Positions 34,649 to 45,781 of a stretch of 64,000 bases of DNA are shown here, one piece after another. Within the stretch, counting starts at the first letter, position 1. The number at the start of each line of letters is the position of its first letter. The stretch spans positions 71,406,985 to 71,470,984 of the forward strand of contig CM051455.1 in assembly GCA_028274465.1 (NCBI GenBank), written 5' to 3'. Source of the stretch: Plantago ovata (Eukaryota > Streptophyta > Magnoliopsida > Lamiales > Plantaginaceae). Made by a program: the position numbers and the translations under genes. The notes beneath the pieces were generated by a model. The model made no database searches, was not told where the DNA came from, and worked only from the letters and a program-made list of their open reading frames with translations.

Positions 34649-36690
34649 CTATCTCTTCTTTTTGCGGGTACTAGGCTTCCCCTTCATTGATCTCCTCTCC
34701 ATGCCATGAACCTGTGAATAAGAAAGAATATAGGCTGCAAGACCACAGTAGTGAGTAGTGAAAGAATTATCAGGCGGATCAGGTGGATCAGTTATGGATT
34801 GCAACACGTGTTGCTTGCCATTCACTTCGATGGTGCAAGTTCTTTGGTATATGTCCATCACGGAGCGTAGTTTAGTCAAGAACGTTTGCCCTAAGAGTAT
34901 GACATCCCCCGTTCCAGGTGCAGACGCCGGCATAACTACAAAATTGGTGTATACGGAAGCTTCACCAATCTTGACCAACACATTTTTCTTTAAAGGATCC
35001 ATCCGCCAGTTGCACAATAGCCCTATGCTCAAATAGTTTTCCAAGGCCACTCTTTTCAAACACATTCAAAGGGATTATGTTTGAGTAGGATCCCGTGTCT
35101 AGTGTGGCACGGACATCTTCAGGCTCACCAATCCCTACCTTAACATCGAAACTTTTAGGGAGTGGTTCGGGATCCTCTTGCTCCTCATCACTTACGTCAG
35201 AACCAAGGTCCTTCTCTTCTTCCTTAGCCTGTAGAAGTTCTTCCGTCTTGCAACACTCGCACTTAACAACTTTCTTGATGGTGATTTCGTCAGGTAGATC
35301 ACCAGCCAATGTAATGGCATTCGACTTCACAGTGTTGCTAGGCAGTTTGCCTTGTTCCCTACTTGCTCCTCGGTCGATCAATTCTTGCATCTTTTGATGG
35401 GCAAGCCTAGTGCGTTCTTCCAACCTATCAAGCCTTGCCCTAGTCTTCTCAGAATCTTCTTCATAACGTTTGAGAAAACTTTGTGTGTGATCAACCATCT
35501 TTTGCAAGTTCTCCATCAGTTGAGCCGACTTCGACTTCGGTGGCTCTTTCGGAGCGGGGTTTTCGCAGTGATCATTATCATAGTTTAGCCTACTACAGTC
35601 TTGGTTAGGTCCATAAGTTTGGTTAGCCGGTGCATATCCTTGATTGTTTCGGAATCCTCTTCTCCAAAATCCACCACGAGGATTCATACCGTCTTGTCCG
35701 TAGCTAACTTCTTGAGTACCAAACTCCGTAGCAAAGGCTTCTTCTTCGCCTCCTCGAGCCCATTTGCCATCATCGTACGCCAGCTCCGATCTACACATAT
35801 GAGCCCCATGCCCATAGTTCTTGCATATTCGGCATACTTCGTTCGAAACAGTTGTTCCGGTGGCGCTCTTGAGGACTTGCTTCAATTCGTTGGTAAAGCA
35901 CTCGAATTGATCCCCATTCCCCCTATACATAGGGGTTTCTTGAGTCGGTGGAGCTTCAGGTCCACGTCTCCTAACCATTGCTCTTGGATCCTTGAACTGC
36001 GAACCCTTAGCAAGCCTTTCGAAAACTGCCCAGACGGCTTCTGCGGTTTCCTACCAAATATTGCCTCGGCATTGGAAATCCACCACTTGTTGGTTCTCGA
36101 AGGTTAGTCCATTGTAGAAGTGTTGGACTAAGTCAGAAAGTTCAAAACCATTGTGAGGGCACTTGTTCGTGAGATCTTGGAATCTCTCAAACGCGGTGTA
36201 GATGGTCTCATCATAGTCCTGCTTGAATCCAGTGATTTGCGCCTTTAGCGCGGTAGTCAAGGTGTGAGGGAAGTATTTCTCCATGAAAGCTGAAAAAACC
36301 TTTTCCCAAGTGTCCAAGTCATGGGAGTTGGTTGACGAAATCATCGATATCGTGCAAGTACCCCATCACATCTTCCCTTAATAAGCCATAGAACCTCGGA
36401 AATTGTTGGAATGCGTGGTTCTTGATCTCCAGATCTCGGGTTGCAGGCGAAAGAACAATCACCGGTCCCCTCATACGATCCTTGGTGGGTTGAACCCATG
36501 CTTTCAGTGGTCTAGCTTCTGCCATTCCGTTGATTTCCTTGAAAAGACCGTGTAGAGATTCAGAGAAATCGGTATCCTCTATTTCCTCTAGTGCACGCCT
36601 TTCGAGTAGTCGCCTTCTTTGGTGGTAGACTCTGTTGATCTCAGCAATTGAATCAGCAAGCGGTGTTCCTGTAGAACGTGTATGCGGCAT
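34649..36690 (-). pseudogene. Athila gag and protease
   Basis: Begins at ATG 36,690 (MPHTRSTGTPLADSIAEINR). Gag capsid text follows (FQQFPRFYGLLREDVMGYLH, then in another frame WEKVFSAFMEKYFPHTLTTA and LVQHFYNGLTFENQQVVDF). The zinc knuckle CRICKNYGHGAHMC (C-x2-C-x4-H-x4-C) lies in the 35,978-34,962 frame, followed by a coiled-coil-like Glu/Lys/Arg segment and the protease motif VRATLDTGSYSNIIP. Protease continues in a third frame to 34,649 (VILLGQTFLTKLRSVMDIYQ). Frameshifts near 36,330, 36,050 and 35,000 break it. RT never follows. Confidence 0.85.
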
Positions 36691-36814
36691 ACACTATCTG
36701 TAACAGACTAGGAAAGCAGTATCCGAGAGAGATTAAAAAGGAAAACTAAAACTAATAGAATTAGGAATTGAAAGCTGAAAATATAAGCAAATTAAACAGA
36801 AAAAAGGAGTATAG

Positions 36815-36832
36815 TCCCCGGCAACGGCGCCA
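36815..36832 (-). promoter_or_regulatory. Athila primer-binding site (tRNA-Asp)
   Basis: TCCCCGGCAACGGCGCCA on the plus strand is the exact 3' end of plant tRNA-Asp with CCA. Its complement on the element strand is a full 18-nt primer site, three bases inside the 5' LTR. Confidence 0.9.
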
Positions 36833-36835
36833 ATT

Positions 36836-38147
36836 TGATGAAACGCGGATTTGTCGTTTCCAGTTCCGTCAAATAATGTTTGTTATTTAGCCAAAGGCAA
36901 TCCACAACTACAACGAAAACCGTAGTGTAGCAGTAGAATGACTCGAGTGTCATTCTCTCAGGACTATAACTAGCTTTATCAAATCTAATTTAGAATATAA
37001 TAACAGCAGACAGATAGCAAAGGGGTTTCTAGCAGATAATGGAGATTGGTGATAGTATGATCCTTCAAAGCATAACGGGTCGATAATCATGCATAAATTC
37101 CTCGGTCTTGCATGGAGATCTTTGATCAATCTAATGTCCTGTTGCAATTATTAAGCACTACGAAGATAATGGGTCTGACAAGTCAATCACTATTGTCCTA
37201 TTGTGTTCCGTAATTATTCAACACTACGAAGATAAACTCGCGTACAGGTCGACGAGGGTCCAATTGTGCATAATAATTAATACAACATACGAGAATTTAG
37301 GCTGAGCCTGATCAACGAAATAAAGCAATAACACGGAGTATAATGCGCGATATAGCCATTAGCATGATTATCTTCCCTTCGCTAAGAATTCACATACTAC
37401 CACCAACGATAAGTTTAGCTACTCATAATAGGCATGCAATCAACAGAAATCATAGAGGAAAACATGTTGAAAGATATAAAAAATAAGTAGAATAAACTGT
37501 AAGATACAATGTTACCGAAGGTTGTCAATCTCCGAAGAATTGCGATCCTACAAGCTCCAAACTGCTATGAAAAAGAGTCCCCTAAGCTACGAACCCCCAG
37601 AACAGGCTCTGGGAAGTCCCTACCTAAAACTACAGAGAGAGGTGAGAAAGTAGGTCTGGAAAAGTATGATTTTCGGAGAAAACTGAGCAACTATATATAG
37701 GCCTCGAAATACTGTGGGGCGGTTCGTCCCACACACCGGACGGTTCGCCCGGTGTGGGGCGGTTCGCCCCACGTCTGGGGCGGTTCGCCCTAGAGAATAT
37801 CTCGCGGAATTCCGCGTTTTCGACGCGTTTTTGGATTTCTTCCCCTTTTCGGACTCGGTTTCTGTCTTCTAGTGGCCTTCTAACCTCCAGATTCGACCCC
37901 TAGAATCCAAATCCTATCCGGAAACCTTCAGATACTCCAAATAGACTTCTGGAACACCAATTCCTTGTCAACTTAAATATAATTGCCCGGAAATCCTCGA
38001 TTTTCAACCAAAACCTGTAAAATAAAATCTAAAGGGAAACGTGACACTATTCTAATAAAATGCACTAAAATATAGCTAAATTATGATAGAGGATAGCTAA
38101 AATAGGTGAAAAAGACTCAAATGAAAGTGTAAAATACACATTCATCA
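36836..38147 (-). repeat. 5' LTR of the Athila element
   Basis: 1,312 bp, close partner of 29,928-31,240. The palindrome cluster at 37,716-37,792 differs from that in the other LTR at several points, mostly in the GC-rich loops. Confidence 0.92.
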
Positions 38148-38152
38148 AGGAG

Positions 38153-39229
38153 ATATTGAGGTAATTCAGGTAGGTACTGATGATCATCTTACTGACATCT
38201 TTACCAAGCCACTGCCTGATAATATATTTTCAATCCTAAGGTACAAACTTGGGTTATTGGAACTTGCCTAAAAATATCTTGGAAATATACTACGAAGTTG
38301 CTGAAACAGGCATTCAGCAAGGACTAAATCTATATGATATGAAACTTGTAGTATACCTCCAATAAAAAGTAATTCAACAAAAGATATGATACTTGACTTT
38401 ATTAAAGCTCAGCTTGATTACTAAAGTTTGCTGAAACAGACATTCGACAAATAAAAGGACTTTTGCAAACTAATATTTGTTATGGAAACTTGTTTACATT
38501 ATGCTGAAACATGCATTTAGTATTAAAAAGGGAACAAAAATTGCTGAAATAGGCATTCAGTCAATCTTGGAAGGAACTGAGACTGGAACTCAGCAAACTA
38601 AAAGCATTTTTGTCCTTCACATAATTACACTTTATTATCTCAATCAAAATATGTATTTGCTGAGACAGGAACTCAGAAATACAAATGATTATCAAAAGAA
38701 AAGAGATAATTAATTAAGGTGGAAATTCAGCAAACACAAAGATCAAAAGCATTTTGGATAAAATTTGATAAAGTGTTTGATTGATTTTATGATCCCTGGG
38801 TTAAAAAGAGGTAATTACTGTGATGTTTTTGGCACAGATAAACTAAAATGAAATGAGTGCTTATTAGTTAATCTGGTTTGTTGATTTTAAACAAGATGCT
38901 TATCCAACAGTACAATTTGTGAGATTCGACACGATCTAACAGTTACTCACTAGTGGGCCACTATCCATTTATTACGCATGCACCTTCCAAGCACTTGTAT
39001 CTCTGTTTTTACCTTGCTGAGACCTTAAAATAATTAAGACTCTCAAATTACAGAGTACTATATAAAGAGGAGTCTGTTCATAAGACAAAAACTTTTACAG
39101 AGTCCGACAAAAAACTTGCCATTTAAAGCACAAACAAACCTCTGATTTTTTCTGCAACTCTTCGGTCAAAACATGCTTTCGCAAAGCTTACTGTTCCGAT
39201 TTCCTTTGTCCCTATATATATAAGTGAAG
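38153..39229 (+). other. Copia A: end of pol and TGCTGAAACAG-rich spacer
   Basis: Pol resumes after the Athila insertion (DIEVIQVGTDDHLTDIFTKP, LPDNIFSILRYKLGLLELA) and stops near 38,270. The spacer that follows holds six variants of TGCTGAAACAGGCATTCAGCA near 38,297, 38,429, 38,502, 38,541, 38,576 and 38,657. The first is a perfect 7-bp inverted repeat (TGCTGAA / TTCAGCA). A promoter-like TATATATATA lies near 39,212, just before the extra ORF. Confidence 0.75.
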
Positions 39230-41040
39230 ATGGCTCCCAAAAGATCATCTAGCTCTGCCCCAAAAGACCCAAAAACTCCCAAGTGCCAAAAATTGAAAAG
39301 TTCCTCTTTTGCATCGGTTGGAACACAAGGAGCACCTACAATTGTGAAAAATAGACTTTCACAATCACTCATGGATGGAACTTATCAGGATACTGAAAAG
39401 TGTAAAGGTAAGATGCAGTGGGGTGCTTCTGCCCTAAGAGAGCATATGCATGTTCTCTCTGAAGAAGGAAACGCCGTACAAGAAGCGGTGGATTTATTGG
39501 AAAGAAATGGACTGATGAAATTCATCAGTGCCACTCCCACTTGCTTGAGCACCATTCATGTGCTGGAGTTTTACAACAATGTCGTTGTAAACACTGTCAC
39601 TACAAATGGTGTCACTAAAAAAGTGATTACCACTAGTGTTCAGTCAAAGCAAATCGTCTTGAGATGGACTGATATTGCAGCTCACTTTGAGCTTCCAGTC
39701 ACCGGAGAATTTGAAGAAGTGACTGATGATACAGTGACCCTTGCTAACTTCTATGTTGATGTTAGAAATCATGAACCAATCAATGGGGTTGAGGCACCTG
39801 AAAAGTTCAGCAGAGTGGATGTTAAAAGAAAATACCTAATTGAATCACTCAAATTAGTGTGCATCTTTCTAATTAGAGTAGTAGACTCTCAAGTTGGTGG
39901 AATAGACCAAATAGGAATGAAAGGATGGCCTTTACTGAGAATTATCTTAAATAATGTTAATACTGAGCTGAATTGGACTAAGTTCATTTTTAACAAACTT
40001 GTGGAAAATGCTTAAAAATTTAAATACATTTTAAGATAATCTGGTAAGCCCCACTGAGAATGTCTCTTACGGACTGAAGTTGTGCTACCTCTTGTAGAAG
40101 ATGGATTTCGTCCTTAGGGAAAATCTCCCTATAGAATCCATGTGGATGCTGGGAAAGCATACCACTGAACAGAAAGCTAAGAAATCTCAATCCAATCCTG
40201 CACCAGCACACTCAGCAATTGGCTCAAGGAAAAGGAAGACTTCTACGAAAGCTCCTCTTGCTGAAACAGCACCCCCACCTGATGTTAGTAAGATTTAAAG
40301 GAAAAAGAAGGTTGCTGAGAAGATAACTTCTTCAGCGCAGAGTCCAACTCATCAAGATGAGACTGCTAAGAAGAAGAAGGAGATTGATACCTCTTCTTCA
40401 GTCCCTACTGCGACTACTCGCAGAGTTACAAAGAAGACTGCTGAAAGCGCAGTTCCAGTCACAACTCAAAGTGTTGTTGATCAGACAATTGATGTTTTAG
40501 CTGCAGTTGTCAAAACAAGAAAGACTAAGGCTAAGAGAACCAAGAAAACTGCTAGAAAGCCGGTAGCCCCAGTCCCTTCAGTAGATACTCTTTCATCTTC
40601 TGAAGAATTTCCTGACACACCAGATGACCAAAAGCTCACTAAAAGGCCAAGGAAAAGACAATCTGCTGATGCAGCTGAAAAAGTTCTTCCAAGCAGTGGA
40701 AATGCAAACCCTGCTGAAGAAAAAGATGATACTAAGTCAGCAAACACTCAGGAATTACAAGTCCCTCCTCTTTATGAAATAACAATGGCTCTACAAAGTG
40801 ATGTAGAGCAGAGTTGTTGAAGGTTGCTGAAACAGCAACAAAAGAAAGGCCGACTGTTGCTGAAAAAGCAACCAGTCTGGAAAAAGATGTTGAGAAAGCA
40901 ACTGAGAAAGAAAGTGTGCTTGCTGACATTCACCTAGAAGGACCATCCGACGACGCACACAAAGCTGTTGAGGATGAAATGAATGAGGCAGCCTTCGTGG
41001 ATCCTGACCAACAAGTACAAGATGTACTCAAATATCTATA
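39230..41040 (+). pseudogene. Copia A extra 3' ORF, N-terminal part
   Basis: ATG at 39,230 (MAPKRSSSSAPKDPKTPKCQ) opens a Lys/Ser/Pro-rich N-terminus. A globular stretch follows: RNGLMKFISATPTCLSTIHV, LEFYNNVVVN and KQIVLRWTDIAAHFELPV. This resembles the 'FYAN...F....I...L.LP' pattern of the env-like or plant-transposon-associated extra ORFs found 3' of pol in SIRE-type copia elements. After a stop at 40,013-40,015 the text continues in pieces, rich in Lys, Ala, Glu and Thr (KRKTSTKAPLAETAPPPDVS; VAETATKERPTVAEKATSLE). It is then cut by an Athila-like fragment at about 41,040. Function unknown. Confidence 0.6.
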
Positions 41041-41044
41041 AGTA

Positions 41045-43043
41045 GATATCTAACATCCAGCCAAGTAGAAGTGAGCAACCGGAAGATTAAGAAGATCCTA
41101 GAGAGGGTATTCAAACCCACAAGGAAGGATTGGTCCAGTAAATTGACGGATGCGTTATGGGCATATTGGACCTCGTTCAAAACAGTGATTGGAACCACAC
41201 CCTACCAACTGGTGTATGGGAAAGCTCGCCATTTACCTGAAGTGGTTGAAAGAGACTCATTCTTTGAGAGTCTTGGTAGAATAAGAGAGTGTTATCTCTC
41301 TAGGAAACCCTCCTTCGTTTGATGAGAGTCAGTATTGGTTCGCCCTCTCTTGCGGAAAAGTCTCGCTTGGTGAACAGTAGTGAACCCTCAGTTTCATAGG
41401 CACGGGCCAATTGTAGTATGATAATATGCATCATTGTGTCGTCATTGACCAGGTGCAGGTAGAAGATGTTACGAGAGACTCCTTTGTTTAACAAAGTGCA
41501 CATGAGAATGTGTATATTCGCAATCGAGGCATTCTTCAACCTACTTGCATGTCATGCTCATACGGTCTTTGTTCGTAAGCATTTGGTAGATTCAATACAT
41601 TAGTTTACTTTACTTGCCATGAGACTCCTTTTTGTGTTGCGTTTAGATTAGTTTGTTACTTGAGGACAAGCAAGGGTTTGGTTTGGGGAGATTGCTGAAC
41701 GTATTTTTTATGCGTTCATCTTGTCTTTTTTACATTCTTTTCCTATCTTTTTGCTTAGTTTTTTGGTTAGTTTTGTAGAATAGTGTCACGTTTTGTGTTT
41801 TCTACATTTTCAGGCACTTAGGTACGAAATGATATTTTTGGAGCTAAAAACGAGCATTTTTGATGGAAAATGGCCCCATTGAAGTTCCTCGATCTACGTG
41901 GCTTTGTTCGTTAGTGCCCGAGCCCCAATAAGCATTTAGAAGGACGAATCCAAGGCACCCGAGGACCGATCGTAGGCAAAGGATGGAGTTTTCAAGTCAA
42001 AATCTGCCGCACAAAACAAGTGAGCCGCTTCCAAAAGTCAAGCCCTTCGCCTAGAAGTCAGTGGAATTCTAGAGAGTTGCCCAGCATTCAAGTGGACCGC
42101 TTGGCAGAGCCCAAGCGGTTAGTTTGGCTTCAGTTACAGATTCGGGATTCTATCCTTAAACTCAATTTTCAGTTACTTTTATATATTCAGACTTTATCAT
42201 TCGAATTTTGGAGAGATCCTAGCCCCAATTTTCACCCTAGAACTCAGATCTACATTGTAATACACATTGGATTGAAGATGTTTCCATAGGATTGCATGAT
42301 ATTTTCATCTACGGAGAAATTTTTCATCAATTCCATCGAATAGTGACTGCTTTGGTAGTAACTTGTATCAATCTCTTGTCTAGTAGTTTGATCAAAGATC
42401 TTCCTGTAACAATTCATATGATATGATGTTTTCATTATTTAATATGAGTTGCTAAATCTTTTGTGTTGGTGGTAGAATGTAGAATTTACATGTGTTGGAT
42501 TATGTTTATGCTTACATGAGATTGTGATTCAATCTTACTGCAAATTGCTTCATATGATTCATAGTTGCCAATAAAATAAATTCGAATAGAGTATGTGAGA
42601 AACTCATGGTCAATGAAACCTATAGGACTGTATGTTCGTGATTTGCAGCATGCTAGATAAATTGTGTTAGTGACAAGCACCTCTAAAGTATTGATAGTAA
42701 TCTTTTATGTTCGTGATGTTGCTTAGCAGACTTAGTCGAAGGTTTTACACACTGAACTTGTGACCATATTCGTAATCCATACATGTTAATTCGATTTCTA
42801 CCACCAACCGTTCTCCATCTTTGATTACAACAAGTTTGATTCTAGTTTGCTTTTGCCTAAAACCATTTTCAAAACCAACTTGAACTCGTTGACTGAAATC
42901 TCATTCGAAAACCTCAAACAAAGCCAGGTTAAGTCCCGAGAGAACGACACTCGGGGACAACTTTCCATTGCACTCTGATTTGTGTAGTGATAAGTGTTCT
43001 TTCACTTTTAAACAAATTTAATTGGTGAAAAAACGACTCATCA
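41045..43043 (+). mobile_element. Athila-like 3' fragment: integrase end, spacer and 3' LTR
   Basis: [20 protein letters not shown] and [20 protein letters not shown], then [13 protein letters not shown] (41,071-41,260), are the C-terminal half of an Athila integrase. Spacer text homologous to the larger Athila element follows, then the polypurine tract GTTTGGGGAGAT and an LTR from 41,693 (TGCTGAACGTATT) to 43,043 (ACGACTCATCA). The 5' part is absent, so this is a deletion remnant. Copia A extra-ORF text resumes at 43,044. No target duplication could be recognised. Confidence 0.75.
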
Positions 43044-45776
43044 GTCCGCTGAGGAAGAGATCCAAAGAAATGACGAAGAGGCTGATACTTCAGCAAAGAT
43101 CGAATGTACTACAGTTGAACCTCAGCAAGTAGTTGATTCAAATAATCTATCTTTGTCATTATCTTCTGATTTATTATCTTTAGCTAACTCAAATTCTTTT
43201 CAGACTTCTCAAGAGACGGATACAAGCAAGAAGCATGCTGAAGCTTCTGTATCAGAATCAATTCCTCCTGTTCACCAGGTAGAACTCGTTTTTGATAAAT
43301 TAACTAAGTTTCATAACTTAGTACTTGTATCTCATTTGTTGTTATTACAGGAACTTGCAAATCAGGATGCTAACCAAGGTCAAGAAGAAATGATTATAGA
43401 AACAACACAACCAAGTGTGCAAAATGAGTCTGCTTCTTCTCAGCAGGTAGCTCATTTATTAGTTAAAGACTCTATTTCTATAATCAAGTTGCAAACCTGT
43501 ACTAATAATCAACACACTCTCTTATAGGCTCATTTGGAGAAATCTTTGACTGACCTAGAGATAGTTTCTCCTCAAGAAAGTTCAGCATACATGTACAAAC
43601 GGTTCAAAAAGACTACTTTGTCCAAGGTTGTGAAATCTTTCAGCACCTGGCAAAAGAACAGATCTATGGACTTTGCCGAACTCTTCCCTCTTCTCATCAA
43701 TGACAAGAATAAGCAATCATTGCTCAATCTGAAAGCTTTCATTTATTCTGTGATGTCGATGGATCATGTTACTTTTGCTGAGCAAATGGATAGCGAACTA
43801 CTCAATACCGTCAGCAAGATGCTGAAGAAAAAGTTCAAAGAAGCTAGTCCAAATGACCAAGCTGAACTGCTGAAGAACAACATTGTTCCTGCAGTAGCTG
43901 ATCCAGAAGTAATAACTGAAGAAAAGGAAGTGACCGGTAAAGCTTTGTACAAATCTATTCCTATAGTCATCCTCACTGATGATGAGGGAAATGATGAAGA
44001 AAAAGAAGAGGATGAGGACTCTAGTGGTGAGAATGATCCTGATGGTTCTAAGGACTCAAAGGACAACGATGATGATACCCAAGGTCCTAGTCTCGGTGCT
44101 GGTGGAGAGAAAACAAAGGCTGAAGATCAGCCTGATCAAGCACATGCTGAAAAGCATGATGCTGAGCAACCACCTCCCATCTACCCTAAGGAAACCACTC
44201 CCAATGCTACTGAGAAACCAACAGCTGATACTGGTGTTGAGACCATTGAAATTCCTACAACTGAACAAGTTGTAGAGAATACTAAAAAGCCAACACCTGA
44301 AGAAGTTGTTGATGCTGAAACTGCTCAGAAGCTTGCTGAAATCACCAAAGGAAAAAAGAAGCTTGCTGATGATGAATTAGCTGCACAAGCTATGATCAAG
44401 GTTACTACTGAAAACCTTAATAAGGAGGAAGCTGAAGATCTCAGAAAGGCTATTCAGAACAACCTTATGATGAATGTTTCAGAGACTCAACATTTTGAGA
44501 TTGGCCAGTCTTCTGGAATAAAAGATACAGAACAAACTTCACTTTCCACCTCCTACTACTGGTGAAACTCCAGTTGATGAGTCGCAAGCGTTGCATTCAG
44601 CAACCACTCATCCCGACCAACAAGAAGTGGCTGACAGAGAAAAGCTAGCATGCATGGAGTATGATGTTGATAGTTCCTCTTGCTTCTCAGATTATGATGG
44701 AGACAATGCTAGAGATAAGATTGCTGAAACACAAGGTGGCCCTACTGAAATCAATGTAGTGGCTCATGCTGAAAATCCTAATGCACTCCATCACACTGAC
44801 TCTTCAGACGACGACCATGAAACGCATGAAACTGCGCACGCTGAAGATCAGTTCGCCACTGAATTGAAGGCTCATTTAGTTGCTCTCTCACTTGTACCAT
44901 TTCTAGATGTGGACAGTGTTACACCAAGGATTAATACACGACTACAAGTTTACAAACAATGCACTGATGAGAATGCATCACTACTTGCTGAACAACAAGT
45001 CTTACTTTGGCTCAGGCGGATGTCAATACACATCACAAGACCAATGATGCATCTTCAGTCCAAACAATGAGAGTTGCTAAAAATGCACTCAAAAAGGCAC
45101 AAAAGACCCTTGAAGAAAAAGATGCCATCATTGAAAGACTAAACAAAGATATGGACGAAGTTAGACACACTATGTCTACACTTAACAAAGGTCAGCAAGA
45201 GCTGATCTTGCACTTTAATGGGCTAAAGACTCTTACTTACTTCTGTAATGAGTACTTTTCCACCAAAGTCTTTCCTGACAAGCAATCCATGTCTAAGGGG
45301 GAAGAAAAAAAGAAGAAATCAAAGAAGAGTAAAAAGGATTTCCTCCTACTGCTCCTCCCCCTGTGCTGAAATTGAATAATCCTCCACTTGATGCTGAAAA
45401 AGTAACAACCAAATCTCAGAAAAGATCTGAGACTGAAACTGATAGAAGTTTAGCACCTGCAGCAAAGAAGATGAGAACTGCTGCTGACATTTCTGAAACA
45501 TTTGGAGAAGCTCACATCATGTACGAAACTGACAATGATGATGATGAGTTGCCTTTGACCAAAGTTCTCAATATTAAGCCTATCTCTGCTCTGACTCCAT
45601 CTGGACAGTCTAAGCACTTCTCTTCTGACTCCAGATCCACATCAAAGGATCAAGGAAATGCTAAGTCAAGAAGAAGAAGATAAAGAGAAGAAAAAAGAAT
45701 GCTTGCTGACATTGCAGTAGGTACTAACATCGGATATACAAAGGCTAGCACCGAGGAAACCACTCAAAATGTGGTC
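43044..45776 (+). pseudogene. Copia A extra 3' ORF, middle part with two introns
   Basis: Continuation of the extra ORF. Two stretches look like spliceosomal introns: 43,279-43,350 (CACCAG|GTAGAA...TTACAG|GAA) and 43,447-43,527 (CAGCAG|GTAGCT...TTATAG|GCT). Both are in phase 0, and removing them joins SSQQ to AHLEKSLTDLEIV. After KKFKEASPNDQAELL the protein is strongly acidic and Ala-Glu-rich (DDEGNDEEKEEDEDSSGEND). A coiled coil lies near 45,070-45,230 (KNALKKAQKTLEEKDAIIER) with a Lys-rich stretch after it. Frameshifts occur near 44,530, 45,010 and 45,350. The gypsy G insertion at AGAAA (45,777-45,781) ends this segment. Confidence 0.6.
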
Positions 45777-45781
45777 AGAAA

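Larger units (their letters stand above)
29928..38147 (-). mobile_element. Athila-type gypsy element lacking RT and integrase
   Basis: 8.2 kb, minus orientation. LTRs 36,836-38,147 (5') and 29,928-31,240 (3'), target duplication AGGAG at 29,923-29,927 and 38,148-38,152. Removing it restores the copia A RNase H reading. Order on the minus strand: LTR, tRNA-Asp primer site, gag, zinc knuckle, protease, then 3.4 kb without recognisable RT, RNase H or integrase, a polypurine tract (GGTTTGGGGAGTT) and LTR. It can only have moved with proteins from another Athila element. Confidence 0.92.

Noticed and set aside
43764-44268. Ser/Phe-rich minus-strand frames
   Set aside because: Shadows of the acidic plus-strand extra ORF.
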